A stretch of DNA of 36,915 nucleotides from JBGPIK01 sp041484845 (GTDB lineage: Bacteria; Desulfobacterota; Binatia; UBA9968): the NCBI GenBank assembly GCA_041484845.1, contig JBGPIK010000014.1, forward strand, positions 1 to 36,915. Reading direction: 5' to 3'. A model generated the notes under the pieces. The model was not told the DNA's origin and searched no databases. It saw only the letters and a program-made list of their open reading frames with translations. Below, in pieces: positions 24,795 through 33,619 of the stretch (the stretch's first letter is position 1; every line of letters begins with the position of its first letter). The position numbers and the translations under genes were made by a program.

Positions 24795-24967
24795 CATGAG
24801 TATCGAGAGATCGCTCGCAGAACTCGCGAAGTGGCTGTAGGATTCCTTCCGGGAGATTGGTGGCGACACCATTTTGAAAGTTAAGCGAACTCCACGAAAT
24901 CGCTAGTACGCCAACGGGTTCCGGTGCGTGCTTTCACTTCGCTAACATATCGAACAACAAGGTTTTG

Positions 24968-26041
24968 CTATATGGGAACTGCGGCGCTTTCAAAGCAGGT
25001 ATTACAGACTCTTTTGAACGTATGGTAGTGTAACAGCTCTACTTCAGGCGCAATAAACCCTACGGTGACTGGCTCGTCTCTCAGAAGGTCGGTGCTCAGA
25101 TATTTTTTGTTGTCGTCGGGAAAGACGGTGGTGACCACAGCATCATTGCCGAGCTCCTCTTGCACCATTACGGCGCCGAGAAAGTTCGCGCCTGACGAAA
25201 TACCGACCGCAAGTCCCAGACGGGCCGCCAATCTTTGCGCCATAAGAACCGCGTCGCCGTCGTGGACACTGATCACTTTATCAAGTGAATCCAGGTTGAG
25301 AATGGCCGGAATAAATTCGTCGGAAACACCCTGGATGCGATGCTGACCGGCCTTACAACCGGTGGATAGGGTTGGAGATTCTGCCGGCTCCAACGGATAC
25401 AGCCGAATGGTCGGATCGTGCCGGCGCAGAAAGCGTCCCACCCCCATGATCGTGCCTCCCGTGCCAACCCCGGCGACAAAGGCGTCCGGGCTAATGTCAG
25501 CGTAGCGGAGTTGCCACCAGATTTCCGGTCCGGTTGTCTGCTCGTGGGCTTCCATATTAGCAGTGTTTGAAAACTGACAGGGGAGAAAGACCTTGTTGTC
25601 GCTTTGGGCAAGCTCTTCCGTCATCCGGATGCTGGCCAAAAACCCGCCTTCCGCGCGGCTGACCGGGACAATCTTAGCGCCCAAGCTTTTAATCAACGAT
25701 ACGCGCTCCTGGCTCATCCAGTCCGGCATGAAGACGACGACTTCATGGCCCAGCGCCCGACCGATAGCGGCAAAAGAAATCCCCGTGTTCCCGCTGGTGG
25801 CCTCAACGATCGTGTGTTCCGGCCCAATCAACTCCTTTTCGTAGGCGGTTTTGAGAATATGGAAGGCCATTCGATCTTTGATGCTTCCGGTCATGTTGAA
25901 ATGTTCGGCCTTGGCAAAAATGACACGTCTTCTGCCTCTAAACGCATAATGAACGGCTAGCAGCGGCGTATTGCCGATCATATGCCGCAAGCCGCGTAAA
26001 CGTTCCAAGGAGCCCGTTGCCGTTACCCTCGTTTGCTTCAT
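24968..26041 (-). CDS. Cysteine synthase family PLP enzyme
   Basis: About 357 aa from ATG 26041; the frame extends upstream to 26104 but those residues do not look like the family N-terminus. The fold-type II PLP signature is complete: NMTGSIKDR with the PLP lysine at about 55, SGNTG (83-87) binding substrate carboxylate, and GTGGT (193-197) binding the PLP phosphate. It is closest in pattern to CysK/CysM O-acetylserine sulphhydrylases, but cystathionine beta-synthase or diaminopropionate (SbnA-like) enzymes share these motifs. It is longer than CysK by about 40 residues; the extra C-terminus (after KKYLSTDLL) ends with CNTC, which might bind metal or be redox active. The gene is transcribed away from the M20 peptidase with a 380-base divergent gap. 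Confidence 0.85.
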   Translation of the reverse strand: MKQTRVTATGSLERLRGLRHMIGNTPLLAVHYAFRGRRRVIFAKAEHFNMTGSIKDRMAFHILKTAYEKELIGPEHTIVEATSGNTGISFAAIGRALGHEVVVFMPDWMSQERVSLIKSLGAKIVPVSRAEGGFLASIRMTEELAQSDNKVFLPCQFSNTANMEAHEQTTGPEIWWQLRYADISPDAFVAGVGTGGTIMGVGRFLRRHDPTIRLYPLEPAESPTLSTGCKAGQHRIQGVSDEFIPAILNLDSLDKVISVHDGDAVLMAQRLAARLGLAVGISSGANFLGAVMVQEELGNDAVVTTVFPDDNKKYLSTDLLRDEPVTVGFIAPEVELLHYHTFKRVCNTCFESAAVPI

Positions 26042-26421
26042 CGTCGCTCGAGCTTTAATCGCGCACAAACCACAAACGCATGTTGAAAAGGATGCCCTAC
26101 GCAAAGTGATTATATAAGGGAGAAGAAAGTAATCATAGCCCTACGGCAATGCAGTAAAAACGCCACCCCGCGCTCCTTCGGTTGCCGACTGCGGCGGGTG
26201 CTTGACCAGCTGGGTCTTGAGGAGATGGAGAACAGCGCCGTGAAGCCATCGAGAAGCGTATGCTTGACCGATCCGTGCGCTCGGACTATAAGAGCGACGA
26301 TGATACCTGTGGCGCGTTGCGGGCAGCGTGCAGACGAGTGTTGACAGCCATACAGCGCAAGCTTGATATTGGGCAACGCTCTTGCGGATGACTTTACCGG
26401 CAAAAATCGACGGGGGAAATC
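26042..26421. other. Divergent intergenic region between the PLP enzyme and M20 peptidase
   Basis: These 380 bases separate two divergent genes and should hold promoters for both. I found no clear inverted repeat or sigma-70 boxes that I would call. A minus-strand open frame here has no ribosome-binding site or family resemblance. Confidence 0.4.
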
Positions 26422-27786
26422 GTGGCCAACGAACAAACTGTGATTAATTCATATATCGAATCCAATCGGCAGCGCTTTATTGAAGAGTTGCGAGAGTTGG
26501 TGCGCCAACCGAGCATTTCCAGCCAGAACCGTGGCGTCCAGGAATGCGCTGAACTGATTCGGAAAAGGATGGCAGAAGTCGGCATCGAGGCATCTGTCAT
26601 GCCGACCGAAGGGCAGCCGGTGGTCTTTGGGCAATACAAGTCGCCAAATGCCAAGAAGACGTTGCTCATCTATAACCATTACGATGTCCAACCGGTTGAA
26701 CCATTAGACGCCTGGGAACACCCGCCGTTTGAAGCGAAAATGATCGGCGACAAAATTGTTGGCAGGGGATCAACCGACAGCAAGGGGAATTTGTTAAGCC
26801 ACATCAAGGCTGTGGAAGCTTTCGTCAAGGGAGGAGTAGAGGTTCCCCTTAATCTCAAGTTTATCTTTGACGGCGAAGAAGAGATCGGCAGCCCGAGCCT
26901 GCCCGGGTTTGTCGAAAAGCATCGCGAGTTACTTGCGGCAGACGGCGCCTTGTCCTTCGATGGCGGATTCGATGCTTCCGGCCGTCCCCGAATACAGCTT
27001 GGCTCCAGCGGGCTGCTCTATATCGAACTTAGAGGCCGAGGTCCCAAACGCGACCTCCATTCCGCTCGGGCTCGGCTCGTCGATAATCCCGCGTGGAAAC
27101 TTGTGTGGGCTTTGAATTCAATGAAAGGTGATGACGAGCGCATTCTTATTGACGGCTTTTATGATGACATCCTACCCCCGAGCGAAGAGGAAATAAAGTT
27201 GCTGCAGGATTCCGGATGGGACGACAAGGCGCACTTGGAGGAATTTGGCGTCGAACGGTTTCTGCTCGGCGTAACCGGCATGGCGGCAAGTGAGAGACTG
27301 CTTTTTCAACCCACATGCAATATTTCCGGGTTCAAAGCAGGACACCTGGGCGAGGGTATGAAGACCATCGTGCCCTCGGAAGCGATCGTCAAGATCGATT
27401 TTCGTTTGGTTCACAAGCAGAGCCCGGAAGATATTTTGGCAAAAACCAAGCGCCACCTTAGCCGGCATGGCTTTTCGGATATCGAGGTTAAATGCCTAGG
27501 ATTTATTGAGCCGTCCAGAACCCCTTTCCGAAGCAAAATTGCTCAGACAGTCATCGCTGCGGCTCGGGAAAACTATCAGATGGAGCCGATGATCAAGCCG
27601 ACCGGGGAAGCTTCGGGGAGGCAGGGCCCTTGGCTCGCGAGCCGGCTCGGCATAGAAGGTGCTGCGAGCGGCATCGGTCCGCCGAGCTGGCGTGGCCACG
27701 CACCGAATGAATTTATCACCGTTGGCCATTTCATCGAGGGCATCAAATATGCAACCCGTATCTGGGATAAATATGCCCAGGTTTAG
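26422..27786 (+). CDS. M20 family metallopeptidase (dipeptidase/carnosinase-like)
   Basis: A 454-aa zinc peptidase of the M20 family, of the usual length. The GTG start has GGGGGAA about six bases upstream. Metal-binding and catalytic residues are visible: HYDVQP (His 86, Asp 88), GRGSTDSKG (bridging Asp about 119), GEEEIGS (catalytic and metal Glu pair about 151-152), SFDGGFD, and a C-terminal GHAPNEF histidine. A dimerisation insert lies between about 195 and 330. Such enzymes hydrolyse dipeptides, acyl-amino acids or carbamoyl compounds in the cytoplasm. It is the first gene of a + strand series with the UbiD and flavin enzyme genes, so it may act in the same degradation route; the substrate cannot be told from sequence. 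Confidence 0.9.
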   Translation: MANEQTVINSYIESNRQRFIEELRELVRQPSISSQNRGVQECAELIRKRMAEVGIEASVMPTEGQPVVFGQYKSPNAKKTLLIYNHYDVQPVEPLDAWEHPPFEAKMIGDKIVGRGSTDSKGNLLSHIKAVEAFVKGGVEVPLNLKFIFDGEEEIGSPSLPGFVEKHRELLAADGALSFDGGFDASGRPRIQLGSSGLLYIELRGRGPKRDLHSARARLVDNPAWKLVWALNSMKGDDERILIDGFYDDILPPSEEEIKLLQDSGWDDKAHLEEFGVERFLLGVTGMAASERLLFQPTCNISGFKAGHLGEGMKTIVPSEAIVKIDFRLVHKQSPEDILAKTKRHLSRHGFSDIEVKCLGFIEPSRTPFRSKIAQTVIAAARENYQMEPMIKPTGEASGRQGPWLASRLGIEGAASGIGPPSWRGHAPNEFITVGHFIEGIKYATRIWDKYAQV

Positions 27787-27836
27787 GCCGGTTTAATGTC
27801 GATGTTGCTTGGTCAGTTTTTACGACTATAGACGAG

Positions 27837-29543
27837 GTGGCAATTTTGGAATCTCCAACGGCTGAGAAAAAAGGCTATTACCGTGATCTCCGGGCTCACA
27901 TTGAAGCGCTTGAAGAGAAGGGATTGCTGGTTCGGGTTGAAAGGGTAGTCAACAAAGACACCGAACTCCACCCGCTCGTGCGCTTGCAGTTCCGGGGCCT
28001 CCCGGAGTCGAGGCGGCGGGCATTTCTTTTCCACAAGGTTGTCGACGTTCGGGGTCGTAGCTACGAGATCCCGGTTCTCGTCGGAGGACTAGCGGCATCG
28101 GAAGAGATCTATGCCCTGGGACTTCAGTGCGAGCCGGGCGAAATCGTCAATCGTTGGAATCGCGCATTGTCGCAACCCATCGAGCCGGTATTGGTTAAAA
28201 CAGGAAAGGTAAAGGAGGTTATCCACAAGGGGAAAGGGCTGCTCGAACACGGTGGGCTGGAAGAATTCCCGATCCCAATCTCAACCCCGGGATTCGACAA
28301 CGCTCCCTACTTCACAGCCGCCTGCTGGATCACGAAGGATCCCGACACCGGAACCCGCAACATGGGCATGTACAGGGCTCAAATCAAGGGGCCACTGCAA
28401 ACCGGACTCTATATCGGCGACACCAACAATACATCAAGCAACTGGGCCAAGGCTAACGCCCGGGGTAAGCCTCTGGAAGCCGCGGCGGTTATCGGCGGCC
28501 CGGTGGCGATAGCTTACGCCGCCATCCAGACAGTTCCTTATGGAGTGGACGAATTGGCCATAGCAGGAGCCCTGGTAGAGGCGCCCATACCCCTGGTAAA
28601 GGCCGAGACTGTCGACTTGGAAGTTCCGGCAGACGCGGAGATCGTCGTCGAGGGACTGATTCATACCGATGCCCTGGAGCCTGAGGGCTCGTTTGGAGAA
28701 TCACACGGCTACTCGGATCCGCGGACATTTTCTCCCTACTTCGAAGTCACCGCGATCACGCATCGCCGTGAGCCGATCTGGGTCTCCATCATCAGTCAGC
28801 TGACTCCCAGTGAGAGTAGCAAAACCAAACAGAGAGCCCATGAGACCAACGCGCTAAAACTCCTCCGCGAGCATCACGGCTTTAAGGGGGTGCAGCGCGT
28901 GATTTTTTATGAGCCTCTGTTGAACCGACAATACGGCGTCATTCGTATGAAAAAAACGAGCGATATCGAGCCCTGGGAGGCGATGTACGCCGTGCTGGGA
29001 ACCCGAACCCGGCCGAAAATTATTGTTGCTGTCGACGAGGATATCGATGCAGAGGACCCGATGGCCGTCAACTGGGCGATTGCGAATCGTTGCCAACCGC
29101 ATCGGGATATGCGCATCATTCATCCTCGGCCTTTGCCCCACGGGCCGCTGCGGTTCTTAGCCGATGGCAGCCGTTACGATAAGACCGACTCGGCACTGCT
29201 AATCGATGCGACTGCCAAGGGACCTTTTCCCCCTATATCGCTACCGGCAAAAGAATACATGGAACGCGCCCGCGAGTTATGGAACGAACTGGGACTACCG
29301 GTTTTGGAGATGAGGAGTCCCTGGTATGGCTATTCCCTCGGCATGTGGGGCGCAGAGGCTGAGGAAGAGGCGGCGCTGGCGATCCAGGGTCGACATTTTG
29401 AGACCGGCGAGAAGCTTACCGCCCGTCGGGTGTCAACGCCGCCTGGGAGCCGCATCGACGAGTTCCGGCGGAAACATCGCGACCATGGAGGGTTCGTCGG
29501 TTCGGGTGACAAAGCCGGCGGCAGAACCAAAAAAGATAGCTAA
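27837..29543 (+). CDS. UbiD-family prenylated-FMN decarboxylase
   Basis: A 568-aa UbiD/Fdc-type enzyme with reversible (de)carboxylase chemistry on aromatic or alpha,beta-unsaturated acids. Visible family features are the central GTRNMGMYRAQI region (Arg contacting prFMN phosphate) and the Glu-containing VEGLIH...EPEGSFGESHGY segment (about 270-290) that carries the catalytic Glu-Arg-Glu set. A late YGVIRMKK segment and a basic C-terminal tail follow. No ubiX flavin prenyltransferase is in the window, so the cofactor must come from elsewhere. The GTG start at 27837 lies inside a GAGGTGG sequence that would be an ideal Shine-Dalgarno for the in-frame TTG at 27846, five bases further, so the true start may be TTG. 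Neighbouring LLM oxidoreductase and amidohydrolase suggest a catabolic role, not ubiquinone synthesis. Confidence 0.9.
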   Translation: MAILESPTAEKKGYYRDLRAHIEALEEKGLLVRVERVVNKDTELHPLVRLQFRGLPESRRRAFLFHKVVDVRGRSYEIPVLVGGLAASEEIYALGLQCEPGEIVNRWNRALSQPIEPVLVKTGKVKEVIHKGKGLLEHGGLEEFPIPISTPGFDNAPYFTAACWITKDPDTGTRNMGMYRAQIKGPLQTGLYIGDTNNTSSNWAKANARGKPLEAAAVIGGPVAIAYAAIQTVPYGVDELAIAGALVEAPIPLVKAETVDLEVPADAEIVVEGLIHTDALEPEGSFGESHGYSDPRTFSPYFEVTAITHRREPIWVSIISQLTPSESSKTKQRAHETNALKLLREHHGFKGVQRVIFYEPLLNRQYGVIRMKKTSDIEPWEAMYAVLGTRTRPKIIVAVDEDIDAEDPMAVNWAIANRCQPHRDMRIIHPRPLPHGPLRFLADGSRYDKTDSALLIDATAKGPFPPISLPAKEYMERARELWNELGLPVLEMRSPWYGYSLGMWGAEAEEEAALAIQGRHFETGEKLTARRVSTPPGSRIDEFRRKHRDHGGFVGSGDKAGGRTKKDS

Positions 29544-29584
29544 GGGCTAACCGATAGCCGAGATCATAGGGAGGTACAATAACC

Positions 29585-30562
29585 ATGGCTGAGAAGAGAG
29601 TCGAGTTCGGACTTACTTTGGCGAATCGGGGTGTAGTTATCGGATTGACGACGGTTGATCAGATGCTGCAGATGAGCGAGCTCGCGGACAACTCGAGCGT
29701 TTACGACTGGATCTGGGTAGGAGATAGCATTCTGGCCAAGCCGCGGCTTGAGGCCGTGGCATTGTTATCGGCGGTCGCCGCCCGGACCAAAAAAGTCAGA
29801 ATGGGTCCCGCCTGCATGGCCAGCATGGCTCTAAGAGACCCGATTATCCTGGCCTGCCAGTGGGCCAGCCTGGACCTGATTTCCGGCGGACGAACGGTTT
29901 TTGTCGCCTGCACCGGTCTCGGCTCGGCCGATGCTCAAGGAAAAGAAGCGCGCACTTTCAACATGGAGCGCAAGGATAGGGCGCCCCGGATGGAAGAGCA
30001 GATCGAAATTTTCAAGCGCCTCTGGACCGAAAACCACGTGAGCTTCAAGGGACAATACTACAACTTTGAGGATGTCACCATGGAGCCAAAGCCGGCTCAG
30101 AAACCGCGCCCGGCCATCTGGATTGCCCATTCGCACAAAGGCATGCCCAAATTTATCGAACGGGCGCGCCGGCGCACTGCTCGGGTCGCCGATGGCTATA
30201 TGGCCGCACAGGGACACGCGGCGGAATACCGGGGCACTTTGGATGCCATCTCGGGATACATGCGCGAATACGGCCGCGATCCGCAAAGCTTGAGTACTGC
30301 CCTTTACTACAACATCAACATCAACGAAGACCGGCAAGCGGCGTTTGAGGAATCGACGCGGTTTCTCAACGCCTATTACATGACCAATTTCAAGCCTGAG
30401 GTCGTGGAAAGCTGGCTTGCCTACGGCTCACCCAAGGAGTGCATCGCCCGGCTACGGCAGTACGTCGATGTGGGCGTAAAGATGATCACTATGCGCTTGA
30501 CCAGTTGGGATCAGATGGGACAACTCAAACGGTGCATGGAAGAGGTGCTCCCCTATGTCTAG
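29585..30562 (+). CDS. Luciferase-like (LLM) flavin-dependent oxidoreductase
   Basis: A 325-aa TIM-barrel protein of the bacterial luciferase-like monooxygenase family. Family features are the N-terminal barrel with YDWIWVGDSIL, the AARTKKVRMGPACMA strand, and the conserved E-x-I-x-I-F-K-R-L-W-T segment followed by FKGQYYNFEDVTMEPKP, which is nearly diagnostic. These enzymes use FMN or F420 to oxidise or monooxygenate small substrates. The ATG start has GGGAGG about ten bases upstream. It follows the UbiD gene by 41 nt and is likely co-transcribed. Whether it is F420 or FMN dependent cannot be decided here. Confidence 0.9.
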   Translation: MAEKRVEFGLTLANRGVVIGLTTVDQMLQMSELADNSSVYDWIWVGDSILAKPRLEAVALLSAVAARTKKVRMGPACMASMALRDPIILACQWASLDLISGGRTVFVACTGLGSADAQGKEARTFNMERKDRAPRMEEQIEIFKRLWTENHVSFKGQYYNFEDVTMEPKPAQKPRPAIWIAHSHKGMPKFIERARRRTARVADGYMAAQGHAAEYRGTLDAISGYMREYGRDPQSLSTALYYNININEDRQAAFEESTRFLNAYYMTNFKPEVVESWLAYGSPKECIARLRQYVDVGVKMITMRLTSWDQMGQLKRCMEEVLPYV

Positions 30563-30698
30563 GCGGTCCCGTACGTAGATTGGCCCGCTGTATCAAACCG
30601 GACCTACGTCCCAGCATTTAGAGAACAAAGAGCCGTTCGGTAAGAATCAATCCGTTTGAAGAAGCTGATAACCTGGGACTGCGCCCACCTTTTTCGAC

Positions 30699-30715
30699 GA
30701 TCGCAGACTGCGATC
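30699..30715. promoter_or_regulatory. Perfect 17-bp palindrome, candidate operator
   Basis: GATCGCAG, a central A and CTGCGATC form a perfect inverted repeat with 8-bp arms, centred 52 nt before the ATG of the ABC ATPase gene. Size, symmetry and position fit a dimeric regulator site. The arms are too close to form a normal RNA hairpin loop, which also favours DNA binding. Confidence 0.5.
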
Positions 30716-30758
30716 ACATTAGGGAGCTATTCCTGGTCTGCAAGAGCTTGCGCCGACT

Positions 30759-31859
30759 ATGCTGACGATTCGCGATCTTAAAAAGAGTTTCGTGACAGAT
30801 AAAGGAGAAGTTCGGGCTGTCGACGGCGTCAGTTTCGAAATCCGCTCCGGAGAGTTTTACACTCTTCTCGGTCCCAGTGGTTGCGGCAAGACCACCACGT
30901 TGCAATGCATTGCGGGACTTGAAAACCCGGATGGAGGCGAGATCATTCTGGGGGATGAGTTGGTTTTCTCAGGGGCGGAAAGAATCCTCATTCCAGCGCA
31001 TCGCCGCGACATCGGCATGGTCTTTCAGTCCTACGCGATCTGGCCGCACATGACCGTCTTCGAAAATGTCGCCTTTCCACTCCTCCACGGTCGGCGACGC
31101 GCGTCCAGGAAATCTGTTGCGGATCGGGTAATGAAGGCGCTCGCTCTGGTTCAACTCGAGGGTTTGGAAACCAGATCGGCGCCTTTGTTGAGCGGCGGAC
31201 AGCAGCAGCGGGTAGCTCTGGCGCGCGCCATCGTAGCTGAACCCAAGGTTCTTCTATTGGATGAACCTCTGAGCAATCTTGACGCTAAGCTGCGCGAGGA
31301 GATGCGCTTTGAGATCCGGGAGCTTGTCTCGCGTCTAAATATCACTACTCTTTACGTGACCCATGACCAGATCGAAGCGCTATCCATGTCCGATCGGATC
31401 GCGGTTTTGAACCTCGGAAGGATCATTCAAGAGGGAACCCCGCGCGAAATCTATCTTAATCCGAAGGATCGGTTCGTAGCCGACTTTCTGGGCAAGAGCA
31501 ACTTTCTCGAGGCCCGCGTGGTTGAGCCTTCTTCCGCGACCAGGCCTGGTAAAGTCGATAGCGTCATCGGGACGCTCGAGTGTCTGATCGCTCATGATCT
31601 CAAACCCGGGGATAGCCTCCTTTTGGCGGTTCGTCCTGCCGGAATTCAAGTGGCCCGTAACGGATCGGCAACGGAGCCAAACACCCTGCGCGGTGAAATT
31701 GATTCCATTAGCTTCGCCGGAGATTTTTTGGAGTGCCAGGTGCTAGTCCAGAAACAGCCGCTACGTCTTTTTCTCGACCCCTATCAGCAATACAAGGTCG
31801 GCGATACGGTTTTCCTCCACATCCCTCACGACCGCCTGACAGCGGTGGCGAAATTATAA
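30759..31859 (+). CDS. ABC transporter ATP-binding protein (Fbp/Pot type)
   Basis: A 366-aa ATPase with the full motif set: Walker A GPSGCGKTT (38-46), Q-loop FQSYAIWPHM, signature LSGGQQQR (about 144-151), Walker B VLLLDEPLSNLD and the H-loop THDQ. A C-terminal TOBE-like regulatory domain (about 240-366) places it with FbpC, PotA and related importers of iron, polyamines, thiamine or small organic anions. It pairs with the fused permease that starts 7 nt after its stop. The binding protein is encoded on the other strand about 3.5 kb away. A palindrome 44-60 nt upstream may regulate it. Confidence 0.92.
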   Translation: MLTIRDLKKSFVTDKGEVRAVDGVSFEIRSGEFYTLLGPSGCGKTTTLQCIAGLENPDGGEIILGDELVFSGAERILIPAHRRDIGMVFQSYAIWPHMTVFENVAFPLLHGRRRASRKSVADRVMKALALVQLEGLETRSAPLLSGGQQQRVALARAIVAEPKVLLLDEPLSNLDAKLREEMRFEIRELVSRLNITTLYVTHDQIEALSMSDRIAVLNLGRIIQEGTPREIYLNPKDRFVADFLGKSNFLEARVVEPSSATRPGKVDSVIGTLECLIAHDLKPGDSLLLAVRPAGIQVARNGSATEPNTLRGEIDSISFAGDFLECQVLVQKQPLRLFLDPYQQYKVGDTVFLHIPHDRLTAVAKL

Positions 31860-31866
31860 ATTAAAA

Positions 31867-33615
31867 ATGGCCACGATTTCGTCTGACAGTAATGCTTCGC
31901 TGAAAGTCGAGCGGGTCGGCCGCGGCTCGGTCACGCAGCAGCAGATCGCTATGCCTCTGGTCACGCTGGTGACAGTGCTTTTGGTCGTGGCACCCTTGCT
32001 GATTCTTTTGCGCAGCAGCTTACTCCCCCCCGGACTTCTGCCATTTGACAGCCTGAGCGTGACTTTCAAGAACTTCGTAACCGCGTACGGTGAGCCGGCC
32101 ACCGCGAGACTCTTTCTCAACACGCTGTATTATGCCGGCGGCAGTGTCTTTTTCGGGTTAGTTGTCGCCTGTTTGTTGACATGGCTTGTGGAGAGGACCG
32201 ACATGCCCTTTCGCACCCTGATTAAGGTGACCATGTTCGCCAATATGACCATCCCTCCGCTCGCGTTCGCCTTTGGCTGGATTATGCTCCTCAATCCCAA
32301 CAACGGTGCTATCAATCTCGTACTCAAGTCCCTGTTCGGTTTGGAGCAAACCCCGTTCGACGTCTACAGCTTGTGGATGATGATTTTCATTTCCGCTTCC
32401 GAGCTTGTGCCGACGATGTTCGTCATGCTGAGCGGCGTGTTCCGCAATATGGACCCACAGTTGGAGAGCGCCGGAGCGGTTTGTGGCGCCGGTTACCTCG
32501 GGACGATTCGCCACATCACATTGCCACTGCTCAGCCCCGGGGTTCTCTCGGTAGCCATCTACATGCTGATGATCATGGTGCAAGCGTTTGAGATCCCGCT
32601 CGCGATTGGATTGACTGCCGGGACGCCGGTGCTGAGCGTCTACATTTATCTGCTGAGCAGTCCGGAAGGCGGCGTCCCCCGCTACGGCTTGGCAGCAGCC
32701 TTCGGGGTAGGACTTCTCGCGCTAGCCATCATCCTCATGGCGGTTTACTACGTGGCGACCTGGTCGGCCGAGCGCTTCAGGGTGGTCACAGGTAAAGGTT
32801 TTCGCCCGAGGCGGATCAACCTGGGGCGGTGGCGCTACGGCGCATTGATCTTCACTTCAGCGTACTTTGTCTTGATGATAGCCCCTTTGCTGGCGTTGCT
32901 GTGGAGCAGTTTGCTGCCGTTCTATCAGCTTCCCTCCGCAACGGCGCTGGGTCTGGTCTCGCTTGACAACTACCGCGCTATATTGAGCAGCTCTAAAATC
33001 CGGCAGGCGATTGTCAACACTTTCATCATGGTCTTTGCCACGGCGACTCTGGCGATGCTCCTTTCCGGACTGATCAGCTGGTATGCCGTGCGAGGCAAAG
33101 GAAAACTGGGACGTGTTCTGGAGATGATAGCCTTCTCACCGCTGGCGATCCCGCGGATTGTGATGGCGATCGCGATTCTGCTTCTCTACATCAACACGCC
33201 TCTCTATGGCACCATCTGGATCATCGTCTTGGCCCAGGTCACCGTTTATCTTGCGTTCGGCACGCGGACAGTCAACGGCGCGCTGATCCAAATCCACCCG
33301 GAGTTGGAAAATGCGGCGACGGCCTGTGGCGCGCCCTGGGCGACCATGATGCGGAAGATTCTCCTGCCCCTTCTCTGGCCTCATTTTTTGAATGGGTGGC
33401 TCTGGATTGTTGCCCACAGCATGCGAGACCTGACGCTGGCGCTCACTTTGATGTCACCCGACAACGTCGTCTTGAGCTCGACTCTGTGGGTGCTCTGGAC
33501 TTTCGGCGATGTTCCACGCGCCTCCGCCTTACTAATGTTGATGGTGTTGGGCCTGCTGCTGCTCGTGCTACCGATCCAGCTTTACGCATCCATAAAGACC
33601 GAGTCACACAGCTAA
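31867..33615 (+). CDS. ABC transporter permease, two fused membrane domains (FbpB-like)
   Basis: A 582-aa inner-membrane protein with about 12 hydrophobic segments in two similar halves (about 30-290 and 325-575). Each half has an EAA-type loop that contacts the ATPase: LESAGAVCGAGYLGTIRHITLP in the first, and ENAATACGAPWATMMRKILLP in the second. Fusion of both permease domains in one chain is normal for the iron/thiamine (FbpB, ThiP) branch. It follows the ATPase gene by 7 nt, and its stop is 4 nt from the convergent amidohydrolase gene. Confidence 0.92.
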   Translation: MATISSDSNASLKVERVGRGSVTQQQIAMPLVTLVTVLLVVAPLLILLRSSLLPPGLLPFDSLSVTFKNFVTAYGEPATARLFLNTLYYAGGSVFFGLVVACLLTWLVERTDMPFRTLIKVTMFANMTIPPLAFAFGWIMLLNPNNGAINLVLKSLFGLEQTPFDVYSLWMMIFISASELVPTMFVMLSGVFRNMDPQLESAGAVCGAGYLGTIRHITLPLLSPGVLSVAIYMLMIMVQAFEIPLAIGLTAGTPVLSVYIYLLSSPEGGVPRYGLAAAFGVGLLALAIILMAVYYVATWSAERFRVVTGKGFRPRRINLGRWRYGALIFTSAYFVLMIAPLLALLWSSLLPFYQLPSATALGLVSLDNYRAILSSSKIRQAIVNTFIMVFATATLAMLLSGLISWYAVRGKGKLGRVLEMIAFSPLAIPRIVMAIAILLLYINTPLYGTIWIIVLAQVTVYLAFGTRTVNGALIQIHPELENAATACGAPWATMMRKILLPLLWPHFLNGWLWIVAHSMRDLTLALTLMSPDNVVLSSTLWVLWTFGDVPRASALLMLMVLGLLLLVLPIQLYASIKTESHS

Positions 33616-33619
33616 GATG

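Noticed and set aside
26110..26436. A minus-strand frame in the divergent gap before the M20 peptidase
   Set aside because: No ribosome-binding site and no recognisable protein pattern; it overlaps the start of the M20 gene.
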